Assembly (NCBI GenBank): GCA_963733915.1
Contig: CAVTEP010000001.1
Location: 1 to 64,000, forward strand
DNA: 64,000 nucleotides
Direction: 5' to 3'
From: Sulfomarinibacter sp963733915
Lineage (GTDB): Bacteria > Acidobacteriota > Thermoanaerobaculia > Thermoanaerobaculales > Sulfomarinibacteraceae
Shown one piece after another: positions 57,141 through 64,000 of this stretch. The notes beneath the pieces are model-generated. The model did no database searches and was not told the DNA's origin. It worked only from the letters and a program-made list of their open reading frames with translations. Position 1 is the first letter of the stretch; each line of letters starts with the position of its first letter. The position numbers and the translations under genes were made by a program.

Positions 57141-57843
57141 AGTCGAAGGGCTTTTCGGTGTAGCCGGCCGGCGGGTCGTATGTGCCGGCAGGGGCGTCGA
57201 CATTTTCGATCGAGATCGTCTTCTCCGAGGTGCCGACCTCGCTGCCCATCATGGTCATGACACCCTGCTGCTCGACGACGAGTCCGTTGATCTTGCGCAT
57301 CTCGTTGACGACGTCGGCCATTCCAGGCTGCAGACTATTCAGGTGGACGTACATAGTCTGGAAGGCCTCGGGGTCGTAGCCCGAGACCGCGGTCACCCAC
57401 AAGGTGGAGTTCATCGTGAACATCGCCGACGACATCGTCATGTCGAAACGTCGGGCGTCCCATTCACCCACCTGTTTGTGTTCGTCGATCGGAGACACCG
57501 TCACCTCAAACTTCATCATGTCGAGCATCGGCTTCATTTCGGCCGGCACGAGAGATGAGAGATCGATCGGCAGATCGAGGACGTGGAAGGTCTGGGTTGA
57601 GTGACTGATTACGTAGAGCTTCTTGGAATCAAGGCGAACGATTGTTGCCGTGTCGCCCTGGTTCATTTTCATCCGGTCCTTTCCGATCCAGGTGATCTGC
57701 TCCGTGTCCTCGGCCGGTTGGGTCTGGCCCATCATCGTGAAGCCGTCGCGGTGGGTTTGTTTGACGACCTTGAGATCGGCGGCCGCGATACCCGAGGTCA
57801 TAACGATCATGAACGACACAGCAATAATCCGGCGAGTCAGCAT
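57112..57843 (-). CDS. Exported DUF4412-like protein
   Basis: 243 residues. Signal peptide (MLTRRIIAVSFMIVMTSGIAAAD), then a beta-rich domain: KVVKQTHRDGFTMMGQTQPAE, EQITWIGKDRMKMNQGDTAT, KKLYVISHSTQTFHVLDLPI, a Met-rich VNEMRKINGLVVEQQGVMTM and a Pro-rich C-terminus. It resembles DUF4412, periplasmic or lipoprotein-like proteins of unknown role (possibly LolA/LppX-like ligand binding). Its 3' end overlaps the phosphatase gene tail to tail by 29 bases. Confidence 0.7.
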   Translation of the reverse strand: MLTRRIIAVSFMIVMTSGIAAADLKVVKQTHRDGFTMMGQTQPAEDTEQITWIGKDRMKMNQGDTATIVRLDSKKLYVISHSTQTFHVLDLPIDLSSLVPAEMKPMLDMMKFEVTVSPIDEHKQVGEWDARRFDMTMSSAMFTMNSTLWVTAVSGYDPEAFQTMYVHLNSLQPGMADVVNEMRKINGLVVEQQGVMTMMGSEVGTSEKTISIENVDAPAGTYDPPAGYTEKPFDFMERLQAGR

Positions 57844-57922
57844 CGGTGCCTCCTTCGGGGCGGTTCATCGAGCGCCCGAGCATGGTAGCCCGGTCAGTCG
57901 GCAGCGTCCAGACCTGTGTTCC

Positions 57923-58462
57923 TCACCGCCGGAGATCCCGGCAGAATCGGATGAAATCGCGAACCGTTCTCCCGAGACGATCTGCGAGCACTTCGTCCTT
58001 TAGGCGGCCGGACGCGTCAAGTACCTCTCCGATGTCGGGGATAAAGCACCGTCGCCCAAACAAATGGGCCTGACGGTACTGAAAGACCATCTCGAGCTGC
58101 TCCACCGCACGCACGGCCCCCCACCTGCTCGCGGACAGACCGATGAAGGCAGCCGGTTTTTCGTACAGGCTGGCAGGGAACTCGAGCATGTCGATGAAGT
58201 ATTTCAGGACCCCGGGGAAGGACCCGTTGTACTCGGGGACCACGGTGATGATGCCGTCGGCTTCGAGCACCGCCGCTTGGAAGGCTCCGAATGAGGGGGG
58301 TCTTGAGGCGTAGCTTGTGGGCGCGAATATCTCGAGTGGCAGATCGGCGAGATCGATAAACCTCAGATGCTCGCCGAGCTCATCGATTTGACGGCGGACG
58401 AGCGTGGCGACCTCCAGTGTTTTCGAGCCGGGACGGTTGCTTCCGGCGATCACTGCAATCAT
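57923..58462 (-). CDS. NADPH-dependent FMN reductase
   Basis: 179 residues from ATG 58462; the longer frame lacks similarity upstream. Flavodoxin-like: MIAVIAGSNRPGSKTLEVAT (phosphate-binding SNRPGS loop), LPLEIFAPTSY, DGIITVVPEYNGSFPGVLKY (the family PEYNGS flavin loop) and KPAAFIGLSASRWGAVRAVE. Such reductases use NAD(P)H to reduce FMN, quinones or azo compounds in the cytosol. Divergent from the double peptidase gene across a 33-bp palindrome. Confidence 0.9.
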   Translation of the reverse strand: MIAVIAGSNRPGSKTLEVATLVRRQIDELGEHLRFIDLADLPLEIFAPTSYASRPPSFGAFQAAVLEADGIITVVPEYNGSFPGVLKYFIDMLEFPASLYEKPAAFIGLSASRWGAVRAVEQLEMVFQYRQAHLFGRRCFIPDIGEVLDASGRLKDEVLADRLGRTVRDFIRFCRDLRR

Positions 58463-58556
58463 GGGACCCCCAAAACGATGACCGTGCGCTCGCTGGAACG
58501 TGACGGCTCCACAAGCGACAACGGACATGTGAACGGGTGAATTCCGTCACCGCCTA

Positions 58557-58600
58557 TTCTCACCACCTCGCGACGCGAGGTGGTGAGAAAAGCGGGCTAG
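58557..58600. repeat. 33-bp perfect palindrome joined to a MITE-end motif
   Basis: 16-base arms (58557-58572 and 58574-58589; right arm CGCGAGGTGGTGAGAA) meet at one central A. The right arm runs into ggtgagaaaagcgggctag at 58582-58600, which differs by two bases from the right end of the element at 7638-7821. It directly precedes the peptidase start and overlaps the likely promoter zone. Confidence 0.6.
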
Positions 58601-58619
58601 AATGACCGCTGGAGGCTGC

Positions 58620-61600
58620 ATGAAGGCGAGACACATCGGTTGGGCGGCGATGGTGGCGGTAATGGTCGTCCCGGCCGTCGGGACCTCCGCGGCGACCCTC
58701 CACCATGATCTTTCGGTGCGAATCCTCCCTGTGGAGCATCGTCTCGAGGTCGCCGACCGCGTGAGCCTTGCCGGCGCGGTGACCGCGGACGAAACCGGCG
58801 CCTTTCGCCTCGTTCTCCACGCCGGCCTCGAACCGCGTGTGGCAACGCCGGGGTGGCGTCTCGAGGCTCTCGAGGGCCACGTTGAGGAAGGTTTCCTCGG
58901 TATCAACGTGACCACCGACACGGTCCAGGAGAGGGTCCCCTTGGAGGCATTCCTCCTGATTCCCGGAGACGGCGCGAGCGAGCCTGTCGAGATTGTCTAC
59001 GGCGGCGTGATCCACCACGAGCTCGCGACCCAGGGCGAGGAGTACCAGCGGAGCTTTTCGGAGACTCCGGGCACGATCGGCGAATTCGGAGTGTTTCTGG
59101 CCGGCACCAGTTTCTGGGTGCCTACCTTTGGCGATGGTCTGATGACCTTTGACCTCGAGGTGATCGACCTGTCTCCGCCGTGGGATGTCGTATCGCAGGG
59201 TCGGAGGACCCGCCATGAGCTCGATGCCGACGGTCGGCGGACGAGCGCCTGGCATCTCGAGCATCCGACCGAGGAGGTCTATCTGGTCGCCGGTCCGTGG
59301 CACGAGTACGGCCGTCAGGCCAGGAACGTGGAGGTCTACGCGTTTTTGCGCGGCGATGATCCGGCCCTCGCCCAACGTTATCTTGATGCCACCGCCCGCT
59401 ACCTCGAGCTCTACCAGGAGATGCTGCCGCCCTACCCGTACGCCTCCTTCGCACTCGTCGAGAACTTCTGGGAAACCGGCTACGGGATGCCGGGCTTCAC
59501 CCTCCTCGGCCCGCGGGTGATCCGATTTCCGTGGATTCTCACCTCCTCCTACCCCCACGAGCTGCTCCACAACTGGTGGGGGAACTCGGTCTATGTGGAC
59601 TTCTCGACCGGCAACTGGTGCGAGGGCTTGACCGCCTACATGGCCGACCATCTGTTCGCCGAGCAGCGGGGCGAAGGCGCCACCTACCGGCGTGCAACCC
59701 TGAAGAAGTTCACCGACATGGTTTCGACGGGCGAGGATTTTCCGCTCTCCGAGTTCGGTTCCCGCAGCTCGGCGGCGTCGGAGGCGGTCGGCTACGGAAA
59801 GTCGCTGATGCTCTTCCACATGGCGCGACGCTCTGTAGGCGATGAGGCGTTCCTCGCCGCGCTGTCGGACTTCGACCGCGAGCACCGCTTTTCCAGGGCC
59901 TCCTTTGCCGACCTCGCGACTGCCTTCACCGACTCTTCGGGCGGCGACTGGATGCCGTTTGTAGCGGAATGGGTTGATCGAGCCGGAGCGCCCGAGATCG
60001 AGATCCACGAGGCGCGTGTCGAGGAGGGCGCTCCCGGCGAGGCACCGTGGCGGGTGGCCGTCCACCTTCGACAGACCCAGGCTGAGGATCCGTTCCCGAT
60101 TACGGTGCCGGTGGCTGTCACAGTCGAAGGCCTCGAAGAAGCCGTGTGGGCGGAGGCCGGGACCTGCGGACGCGACTGCATCATCGAAGTCCCGTGCCCC
60201 GCGCGTCCGCTCCGGGTCGATGTCGACCCGGCCTTCGACGTCATGCGCCGCCTCGACCCGCTCGAGGTGCCGCCGGCGTTGTCGACCGTCTTTGGTGCGG
60301 AGGACATCCTCTTCGTGCTGCCCGCCTCGGCCACCGACGCCGAGGCGACGGCGTGGCGCCAGCTCGCTGCCGACTGGGCCCTTCCGGACGAGCCGATGAT
60401 CGTCCTGGACAGCGAGCTCGAGGAGCTGCCCGGCAGACCGGCCTGGCTTTTCGGTTGGAGCAATCGATTTGGAGACGAGATGATTCGCCGGGTGGCCGAC
60501 CAGGGGGTCGAGCTCTCCGAGGCTTCGGTGAAGATCGGTGAGGAAGAGCTGCCGCGCGCGGATCATTCGCTGGTCCTTGTGGCGCGTGCCGCTGGGGACC
60601 CGAGCGCGGCCGTGGGCTGGGTGACGGCGTCGCCTGTCGATGCCATCCCGGGCCTCGCGCGCAAACTGCCCCACTACACCCGCTACTCCTACCTTGGCTT
60701 CCGCGGACCTGAACCCGACAATGTCGCCAAGGGCATGTGGCGCCCGCTTTCGTCGCCGATGGTGCGAAACCTTTCAGAGAGCGCAATGCCCGCGCTCCAG
60801 CTGGCGGCGAGAGCGCCGCTAGCCGAGCTGCCGCCGGCCTATGACGCCGAAAGTCTGCGGCGCGTGGTCGCAGAGCTCGCGGACCCGGCCCTCGAGGGAC
60901 GGGGTCTCGGCTCCGACGGGCTTGCCCGCGCCACCGCCATGGTCGAGGCCCGCCTCAGTGCATCGGGAGCCGAACCGGCGGGAAACGGCGGTTTCCGTCA
61001 AAGCTGGCGTTTCACCGGCGGCGATCCGGAACGGGAGATGGAAATGGTCAACCTGGTGGCGAGGGTGCCGGGTTCCGACCCTGCGCTCCTCGAACAACCG
61101 GTCCTGGTGATGGCTCATCTGGACCACCTGGGGTGGGGTTGGCCCGACGTCCGCACGGGTAACGAGGGCCAGCTTCACCCTGGAGCGGACGACAACGCTT
61201 CTGGGGTGGCGGTGCTGCTCGAGTTGGTGCGGACGATGGCGGCCGAACCGCCACGTCCGCGGCCGGTCGTGTTCGCGGTGGTGACCGGCGAGGAGGCAGG
61301 ATTGCTCGGTTCGCGTCATTTGCTGCAGTCGTCGACGATCGGTGGCGCGCCGATTGCCTGTGTCAACCTGGACACGGTCGGCCGGCTTTCAGACGGCAAG
61401 CTGTACGTACTCAACACCGATACCGCTCGCGAATGGCGCTTTATCTTCATGGGGGTCGGCTATACAACTGGCGCCCCGGTGGCGGTAGTCTCGGAATCCC
61501 TGGACGCGTCTGATCAGGTGGCGTGCATCGAGCGTGGAGTGCCTGCGGTGCAATTGTTCACAGGCCCGACGGCCGACTATCACCGGCCCACCGATACCGC

Positions 61601-62009
61601 CGGCACGATCGACGCGGAGGGCATGGTGGTGGTCACGGAGGCTGCCCACGAGGCCGTGGGGTACCTGGCGGAGCGGGTTGAGCCGTTGACTGTGACGATC
61701 GCCGGGACGGCAGACAGCACCGAAGAGCCAAAGCCGCAGACCGAGCGCCGGGCGAGCCTCGGCACAATGCCCGACTTTGCCTTCGAAGGCCCGGGGGTCC
61801 GGGTGCAAAAGGTGATGCCGGATTCCGCGGCCGAGCAGGCCGGAGTGCTCGCGGGCGACGTTCTGTTGGCCTTCGACGGCCAACCGGTGGCCGATCTGCG
61901 CTCGTTTTCGGAGTTGCTCAAGGCGCGCGCCCCCGGCGACGTGGTCGAGGTGACGGTGCTCAGGGGCGGCGAAGAGCATGTAATCGCAGCCGAGCTTGGA
62001 GAAAGGTAG
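58620..62009 (+). CDS. Exported M1-like / M28 / PDZ double peptidase
   Basis: 1129 residues from ATG 58620 (GGAGG four bases upstream), beginning with a signal peptide. Part 1 (to about 450) is aminopeptidase M1-like: gluzincin motif HELLHNWWGN near residue 313 and the ligand Glu in WCEGLTAYMADH 19-20 residues later. Part 2 is a linker of about 300 residues. Part 3 (about 745-1030) is an M28 di-zinc peptidase: MAHLDHLGWG, HPGADDNASGVAVLLE, VVTGEEAGLLGSRHL, VNLDTVGRLSDG and DYHRPTDT. Part 4 is a C-terminal PDZ (VMPDSAAEQAGVLAGDVLLA). Both active sites have their metal ligands. It probably degrades peptides in the periplasm or outside. M28+PDZ proteins are frequent in this kind of genome; the M1-like N-part is the unusual addition. 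Confidence 0.9.
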   Translation: MKARHIGWAAMVAVMVVPAVGTSAATLHHDLSVRILPVEHRLEVADRVSLAGAVTADETGAFRLVLHAGLEPRVATPGWRLEALEGHVEEGFLGINVTTDTVQERVPLEAFLLIPGDGASEPVEIVYGGVIHHELATQGEEYQRSFSETPGTIGEFGVFLAGTSFWVPTFGDGLMTFDLEVIDLSPPWDVVSQGRRTRHELDADGRRTSAWHLEHPTEEVYLVAGPWHEYGRQARNVEVYAFLRGDDPALAQRYLDATARYLELYQEMLPPYPYASFALVENFWETGYGMPGFTLLGPRVIRFPWILTSSYPHELLHNWWGNSVYVDFSTGNWCEGLTAYMADHLFAEQRGEGATYRRATLKKFTDMVSTGEDFPLSEFGSRSSAASEAVGYGKSLMLFHMARRSVGDEAFLAALSDFDREHRFSRASFADLATAFTDSSGGDWMPFVAEWVDRAGAPEIEIHEARVEEGAPGEAPWRVAVHLRQTQAEDPFPITVPVAVTVEGLEEAVWAEAGTCGRDCIIEVPCPARPLRVDVDPAFDVMRRLDPLEVPPALSTVFGAEDILFVLPASATDAEATAWRQLAADWALPDEPMIVLDSELEELPGRPAWLFGWSNRFGDEMIRRVADQGVELSEASVKIGEEELPRADHSLVLVARAAGDPSAAVGWVTASPVDAIPGLARKLPHYTRYSYLGFRGPEPDNVAKGMWRPLSSPMVRNLSESAMPALQLAARAPLAELPPAYDAESLRRVVAELADPALEGRGLGSDGLARATAMVEARLSASGAEPAGNGGFRQSWRFTGGDPEREMEMVNLVARVPGSDPALLEQPVLVMAHLDHLGWGWPDVRTGNEGQLHPGADDNASGVAVLLELVRTMAAEPPRPRPVVFAVVTGEEAGLLGSRHLLQSSTIGGAPIACVNLDTVGRLSDGKLYVLNTDTAREWRFIFMGVGYTTGAPVAVVSESLDASDQVACIERGVPAVQLFTGPTADYHRPTDTAGTIDAEGMVVVTEAAHEAVGYLAERVEPLTVTIAGTADSTEEPKPQTERRASLGTMPDFAFEGPGVRVQKVMPDSAAEQAGVLAGDVLLAFDGQPVADLRSFSELLKARAPGDVVEVTVLRGGEEHVIAAELGER

Positions 62010-62010
62010 C

Positions 62011-62037
62011 GTTAAACGTTAGAACGTTAGAACGTTG
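62011..62037. repeat. GTTAGAAC octamer mini-array
   Basis: Units of GTTAGAAC at 62011-62037 (about 3 copies) directly after the double-peptidase stop; it carries TAG in the unit. Confidence 0.6.
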
Positions 62038-62095
62038 TGATGTTCTTTGCTAGGATGGGCAATGGCGGCGGCAGATCCCCGAGAGGAGACGACCG

Positions 62096-62668
62096 ATGAT
62101 CACGTTTACGGAAACGGCGCGACAGAAAGTCCGCGAGTATATGGACATGAGCGAGACTCCGAGCCTCGGCGTGAGGGTGGTCGCACACCGCTTCGGTCGC
62201 CACCAGTTCCGCTACGAGCTGGCGCTGGTCATGGAAGGTGAGGCCTCCGACAAGGACGTCGTTGTCAACCAGGACGTCTTTGACGTTTTTGTCGATCCCC
62301 AGAGTGCCGAGAGCATCGAAGGGACAACTGTCGACTTTGTCTCGGATGTCAGCGGCACGGGTTTCATGTTTTCCAATCCGCTGGCCGAGGTGAACTGGGA
62401 CGATCCCCTGGCCCAGCGAGTTCAGAAGGTCATCGACGAACGAATCTCCCCTTCGTTGGCCGGCCACGGTGGGTGGGTGGAGTTGCTGGCGGTCGATGGC
62501 GATGCCGCCATCATCCAGTTCGGCGGCGGTTGCCAGGGCTGTGGAATGTCTCAGGTCACCCTCAAGGATGGCATCGAGAGCGCCATCCTGAGCGAGGTGC
62601 CCGAGATCAAGCGCGTGCTCGACGACACCGACCACGCCTCGGGTGACAATCCCTACTACTCGCGATAG
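62096..62668 (+). CDS. nfuA: NfuA-type Fe-S carrier
   Basis: 190 residues. The N-terminal half is a degenerate A-type (IscA-like) domain: ITFTETARQKVREYMDM and VDFVSDVSGTGFMFSNPLAE, lacking the three Cys of true A-type carriers. The C-terminal NifU-like domain has RVQKVIDERISPSLAGHGGW and the cluster motif GGGCQGCGMSQVTLKDGIE (C146-x2-C149). NfuA holds a 4Fe-4S cluster at a dimer interface and passes it to apoproteins such as lipoyl and aconitase-type enzymes. ATG 62096 is preceded by GAGAGGAGACGACCG. Confidence 0.94.
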   Translation: MITFTETARQKVREYMDMSETPSLGVRVVAHRFGRHQFRYELALVMEGEASDKDVVVNQDVFDVFVDPQSAESIEGTTVDFVSDVSGTGFMFSNPLAEVNWDDPLAQRVQKVIDERISPSLAGHGGWVELLAVDGDAAIIQFGGGCQGCGMSQVTLKDGIESAILSEVPEIKRVLDDTDHASGDNPYYSR

Positions 62669-62680
62669 CAGCCGCCGTAT

Positions 62681-62795
62681 CCGTCCGCTGCGGGCTCCGC
62701 CCGCGGCACGCGTTCTCGATCCTCGCGGCTTCCGAGAGCAAGCCCTCGTCGGCCGTTCGGATCTCGCCCGCTGCGCGCCTGCGGCGCGCGGACGG
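62681..62795. mobile_element. Dispersed GC-rich element, copy B
   Basis: 115 bases bounded by CCGTCCGC (62681-62688) and its inverse GCGGACGG (62788-62795). The interior matches copy A at 37451-37573 in ordered blocks. It starts 12 bases after the nfuA stop. Confidence 0.6.
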
Positions 62796-62818
62796 ACACC
62801 GACGATCGGTGGGTGTTG

Positions 62819-63010
62819 TCTTGAAAAGGGGAAAAGGGGAAAAGGGGAAAAGGAGCCCATCCTGCTCCCCCTGCGCCTCTGCCCCTTGTCTCCTTTTCAA
62901 AGAAGGGTGGGCGGAATTCCGAAATCTGCGTCCATCTGCGTGATCTGCGGTTCCTCATCGGGCGGGCGGGTGGAAAATTCCTAATTCTTAATTCCTAATT
63001 CCTAATTCCC
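62819..63010. repeat. AAAAGGGG octamer array and CCTAATT heptamer array
   Basis: 62819-62855 has four AAAAGGGG units; a partial complement CTCCTTTTCAAAG is at 62890-62902. 62976-63010 has CCTAATT units directly before the cysE stop region. The two arrays lie between convergent nfuA and cysE. Confidence 0.75.
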
Positions 63011-63013
63011 GTT

Positions 63014-63985
63014 TCAGATCCCTCCACCATTTTCAAAACGCTCGGTGGTCGGCCGCGACTGCGAGACGGTGGCGCCGGGGGCGACGTCGCGAGTAACCCA
63101 GACGTTGCCGCCGATCACCGCGGATTTGCCGATGGTGATCCGGCCGAGGATGGTGGCGCCGGAGTAGATGGTGACCTCGTCCTCGATCACCGGATGGCGA
63201 TCGATGCCCTTGAGAGGATTGCCGTTCTCGTCGAGCGGGAAGCTCTTGGCGCCGAGGGTCACACCCTGGTAGATGCGGACGCGGTTACCGATGATCGCGG
63301 TCTCGCCGATCACAACGCCGGTGCCGTGATCGATGAAGAGGCGCTCGCCGATCCTGGCGCCCGGGTGGATATCGATCCCCGTCTTGCTGTGGGCGTGCTC
63401 GGCAATGATGCGTGGGATCAGAGGCACGTCGAAGCTGTAGAGCACGTGGGCGATGCGGTGGCAGGTGAGGGCGAGGACCCCGGGATAGCAGAAGATTGCC
63501 TCGGAGGGGCTCGATGCCGCCGGGTCGCCCTCGTAGGCAGCGACAGCGTCGAGGGCCAGCTGCTGCCGCACCTCGGGCAGTCGGCGCAGGAAGTCCGCCG
63601 CGATCCGCTGTGCCTGGCCGAGGCAGGCCTCGGGAGTTCGTTCGCTCGAGTCCCGCCGGCAGGCAAAGCAGAGCCCGCGATGAATTTCGTCGACCATGAT
63701 CAACGAGGCCTGGTGGAGGGCCGAACCCATGTGGTAGCCGAGGCTCTCCTCGGTCACGTCACGGTTGCCGACGTAGCCGGGGAAGATGACCGACTGCAGC
63801 AGCTCGATCATCTTCACGACTTCCTTGCGCGATGGCAGCGGGTGGCCGGAAAAGGTCTTGCCCAGCGGCGTGGCGAGCTCGTCGGACTGGGCCTGCAGCT
63901 CATTCACCACCTCGGCCAGCACCTTGTCGATCGTACTGGCGCCGTGGTCGTGTCGGTGCGGCTCGAGGACAGTCAGTTCAGCCAT
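63014..63985 (-). CDS. cysE: Serine O-acetyltransferase
   Basis: 323 residues; ATG 63985 follows TGGGAGGCCACC. The N-terminal helical domain (about 1-190) has LLQSVIFPGYVGNRDVTEES and EAIFCYPGVLALTCHRIAHV. The C-terminal left-handed beta-helix carries the hexapeptide repeats AHSKTGIDIHPGARIGERLF, IDHGTGVVIGETAIIGNRVR, IYQGVTLGAKSF and VIGGNVWVTRDVAPGATV. The active His is in the DIHPGA/DHGTG region as in CysE. It makes O-acetylserine from serine and acetyl-CoA, the precursor of cysteine. The long N-terminus and the RHPVIEDEVTIYSGATILG segment match the EpsC/SAT type. Together with nfuA and the gamma-glutamyl ligase it points to active thiol and Fe-S metabolism. Confidence 0.95.
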   Translation of the reverse strand: MAELTVLEPHRHDHGASTIDKVLAEVVNELQAQSDELATPLGKTFSGHPLPSRKEVVKMIELLQSVIFPGYVGNRDVTEESLGYHMGSALHQASLIMVDEIHRGLCFACRRDSSERTPEACLGQAQRIAADFLRRLPEVRQQLALDAVAAYEGDPAASSPSEAIFCYPGVLALTCHRIAHVLYSFDVPLIPRIIAEHAHSKTGIDIHPGARIGERLFIDHGTGVVIGETAIIGNRVRIYQGVTLGAKSFPLDENGNPLKGIDRHPVIEDEVTIYSGATILGRITIGKSAVIGGNVWVTRDVAPGATVSQSRPTTERFENGGGI

Positions 63986-64000
63986 GGTGGCCTCCCAACT

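Noticed and set aside
58560..60674. 704-codon minus-strand frame opposite the double peptidase
   Set aside because: Composition of an antisense shadow; the plus strand holds both zinc-peptidase sites.

Overview
The window is high-GC bacterial chromosomal DNA (no phage, plasmid, rRNA, tRNA or CRISPR signal seen). The gene content suits a heterotrophic diderm, most like Acidobacteriota (perhaps the Thermoanaerobaculia lineage): Ser/Thr kinases fused to TolB-like and TPR modules, many lipoproteins, an outer-membrane barrel, Wzm/Wzt polysaccharide export, and an M28/PDZ peptidase. The phylum is inference from gene style, not from a marker gene. Several genes carry single-base frameshifts and two junctions join truncated genes, so the sequence looks like a metagenome-assembled contig with residual indels and possibly chimeric joins.

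Layout. 1-6 kb: an intact TPR kinase, a second kinase lacking its N-lobe joined head-to-head to a 5'-truncated, frameshifted pyruvate phosphate dikinase, then a clear terminator. 6-14 kb: accessory region with a secreted Cys-rich protein, a beta-lactamase-fold remnant, a MITE-like inverted-repeat element, a PAP2 lipoprotein, a YdhR-like monooxygenase, two lipoprotein alpha/beta hydrolases, a frameshifted membrane-anchored lipoprotein and a beta-barrel protein. 14-22 kb: housekeeping block gmk-rpoZ, a family 4 uracil-DNA glycosylase, hflK-hflC, glycerate 2-kinase and clpB. 22-30 kb: a glutamate-cysteine-ligase/CBS fusion, then a tightly packed unit of OPT transporter, PqqD-like protein, glycosyltransferase and two GNAT paralogues. 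30-37 kb: surface-polysaccharide genes (GT4, radical SAM/SPASM, Wzt, Wzm, a YfhO-like membrane protein, a polyprenol-phosphate-type GT2). 38-48 kb: glpD with an alkyl-DHAP-synthase-like flavoenzyme, a free-standing M41-type metallopeptidase, CreD, an aminotransferase and a D-lactate-dehydrogenase-type FAD/Fe-S fusion. 47.5-54 kb: membrane proteins, two more glycosyltransferases and the tyrosine-catabolic pair hppD-hmgA. 54-64 kb: a PDZ/GAF/SpoIIE phosphatase, an FMN reductase, an M1-like/M28/PDZ double peptidase, NfuA and serine acetyltransferase.

The most distinctive DNA-level feature is a family of intergenic short tandem repeats, mostly 7-bp and some 8-bp, often arranged as facing inverted arrays. 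They sit against gene 3' ends. Several genes (the UDG gene, clpB, glpD, the GT2 at 50.9 kb) terminate inside an array, because the unit itself carries TGA or TAG. Two other dispersed non-coding element families (7.6/58.6 kb and 37.5/62.7 kb) are also present.

Functionally the window combines envelope polysaccharide synthesis and export, membrane quality control (HflKC, ClpB), peptide/gamma-glutamyl metabolism, glycerol-3-phosphate/ether-lipid-type chemistry and aromatic amino-acid breakdown.
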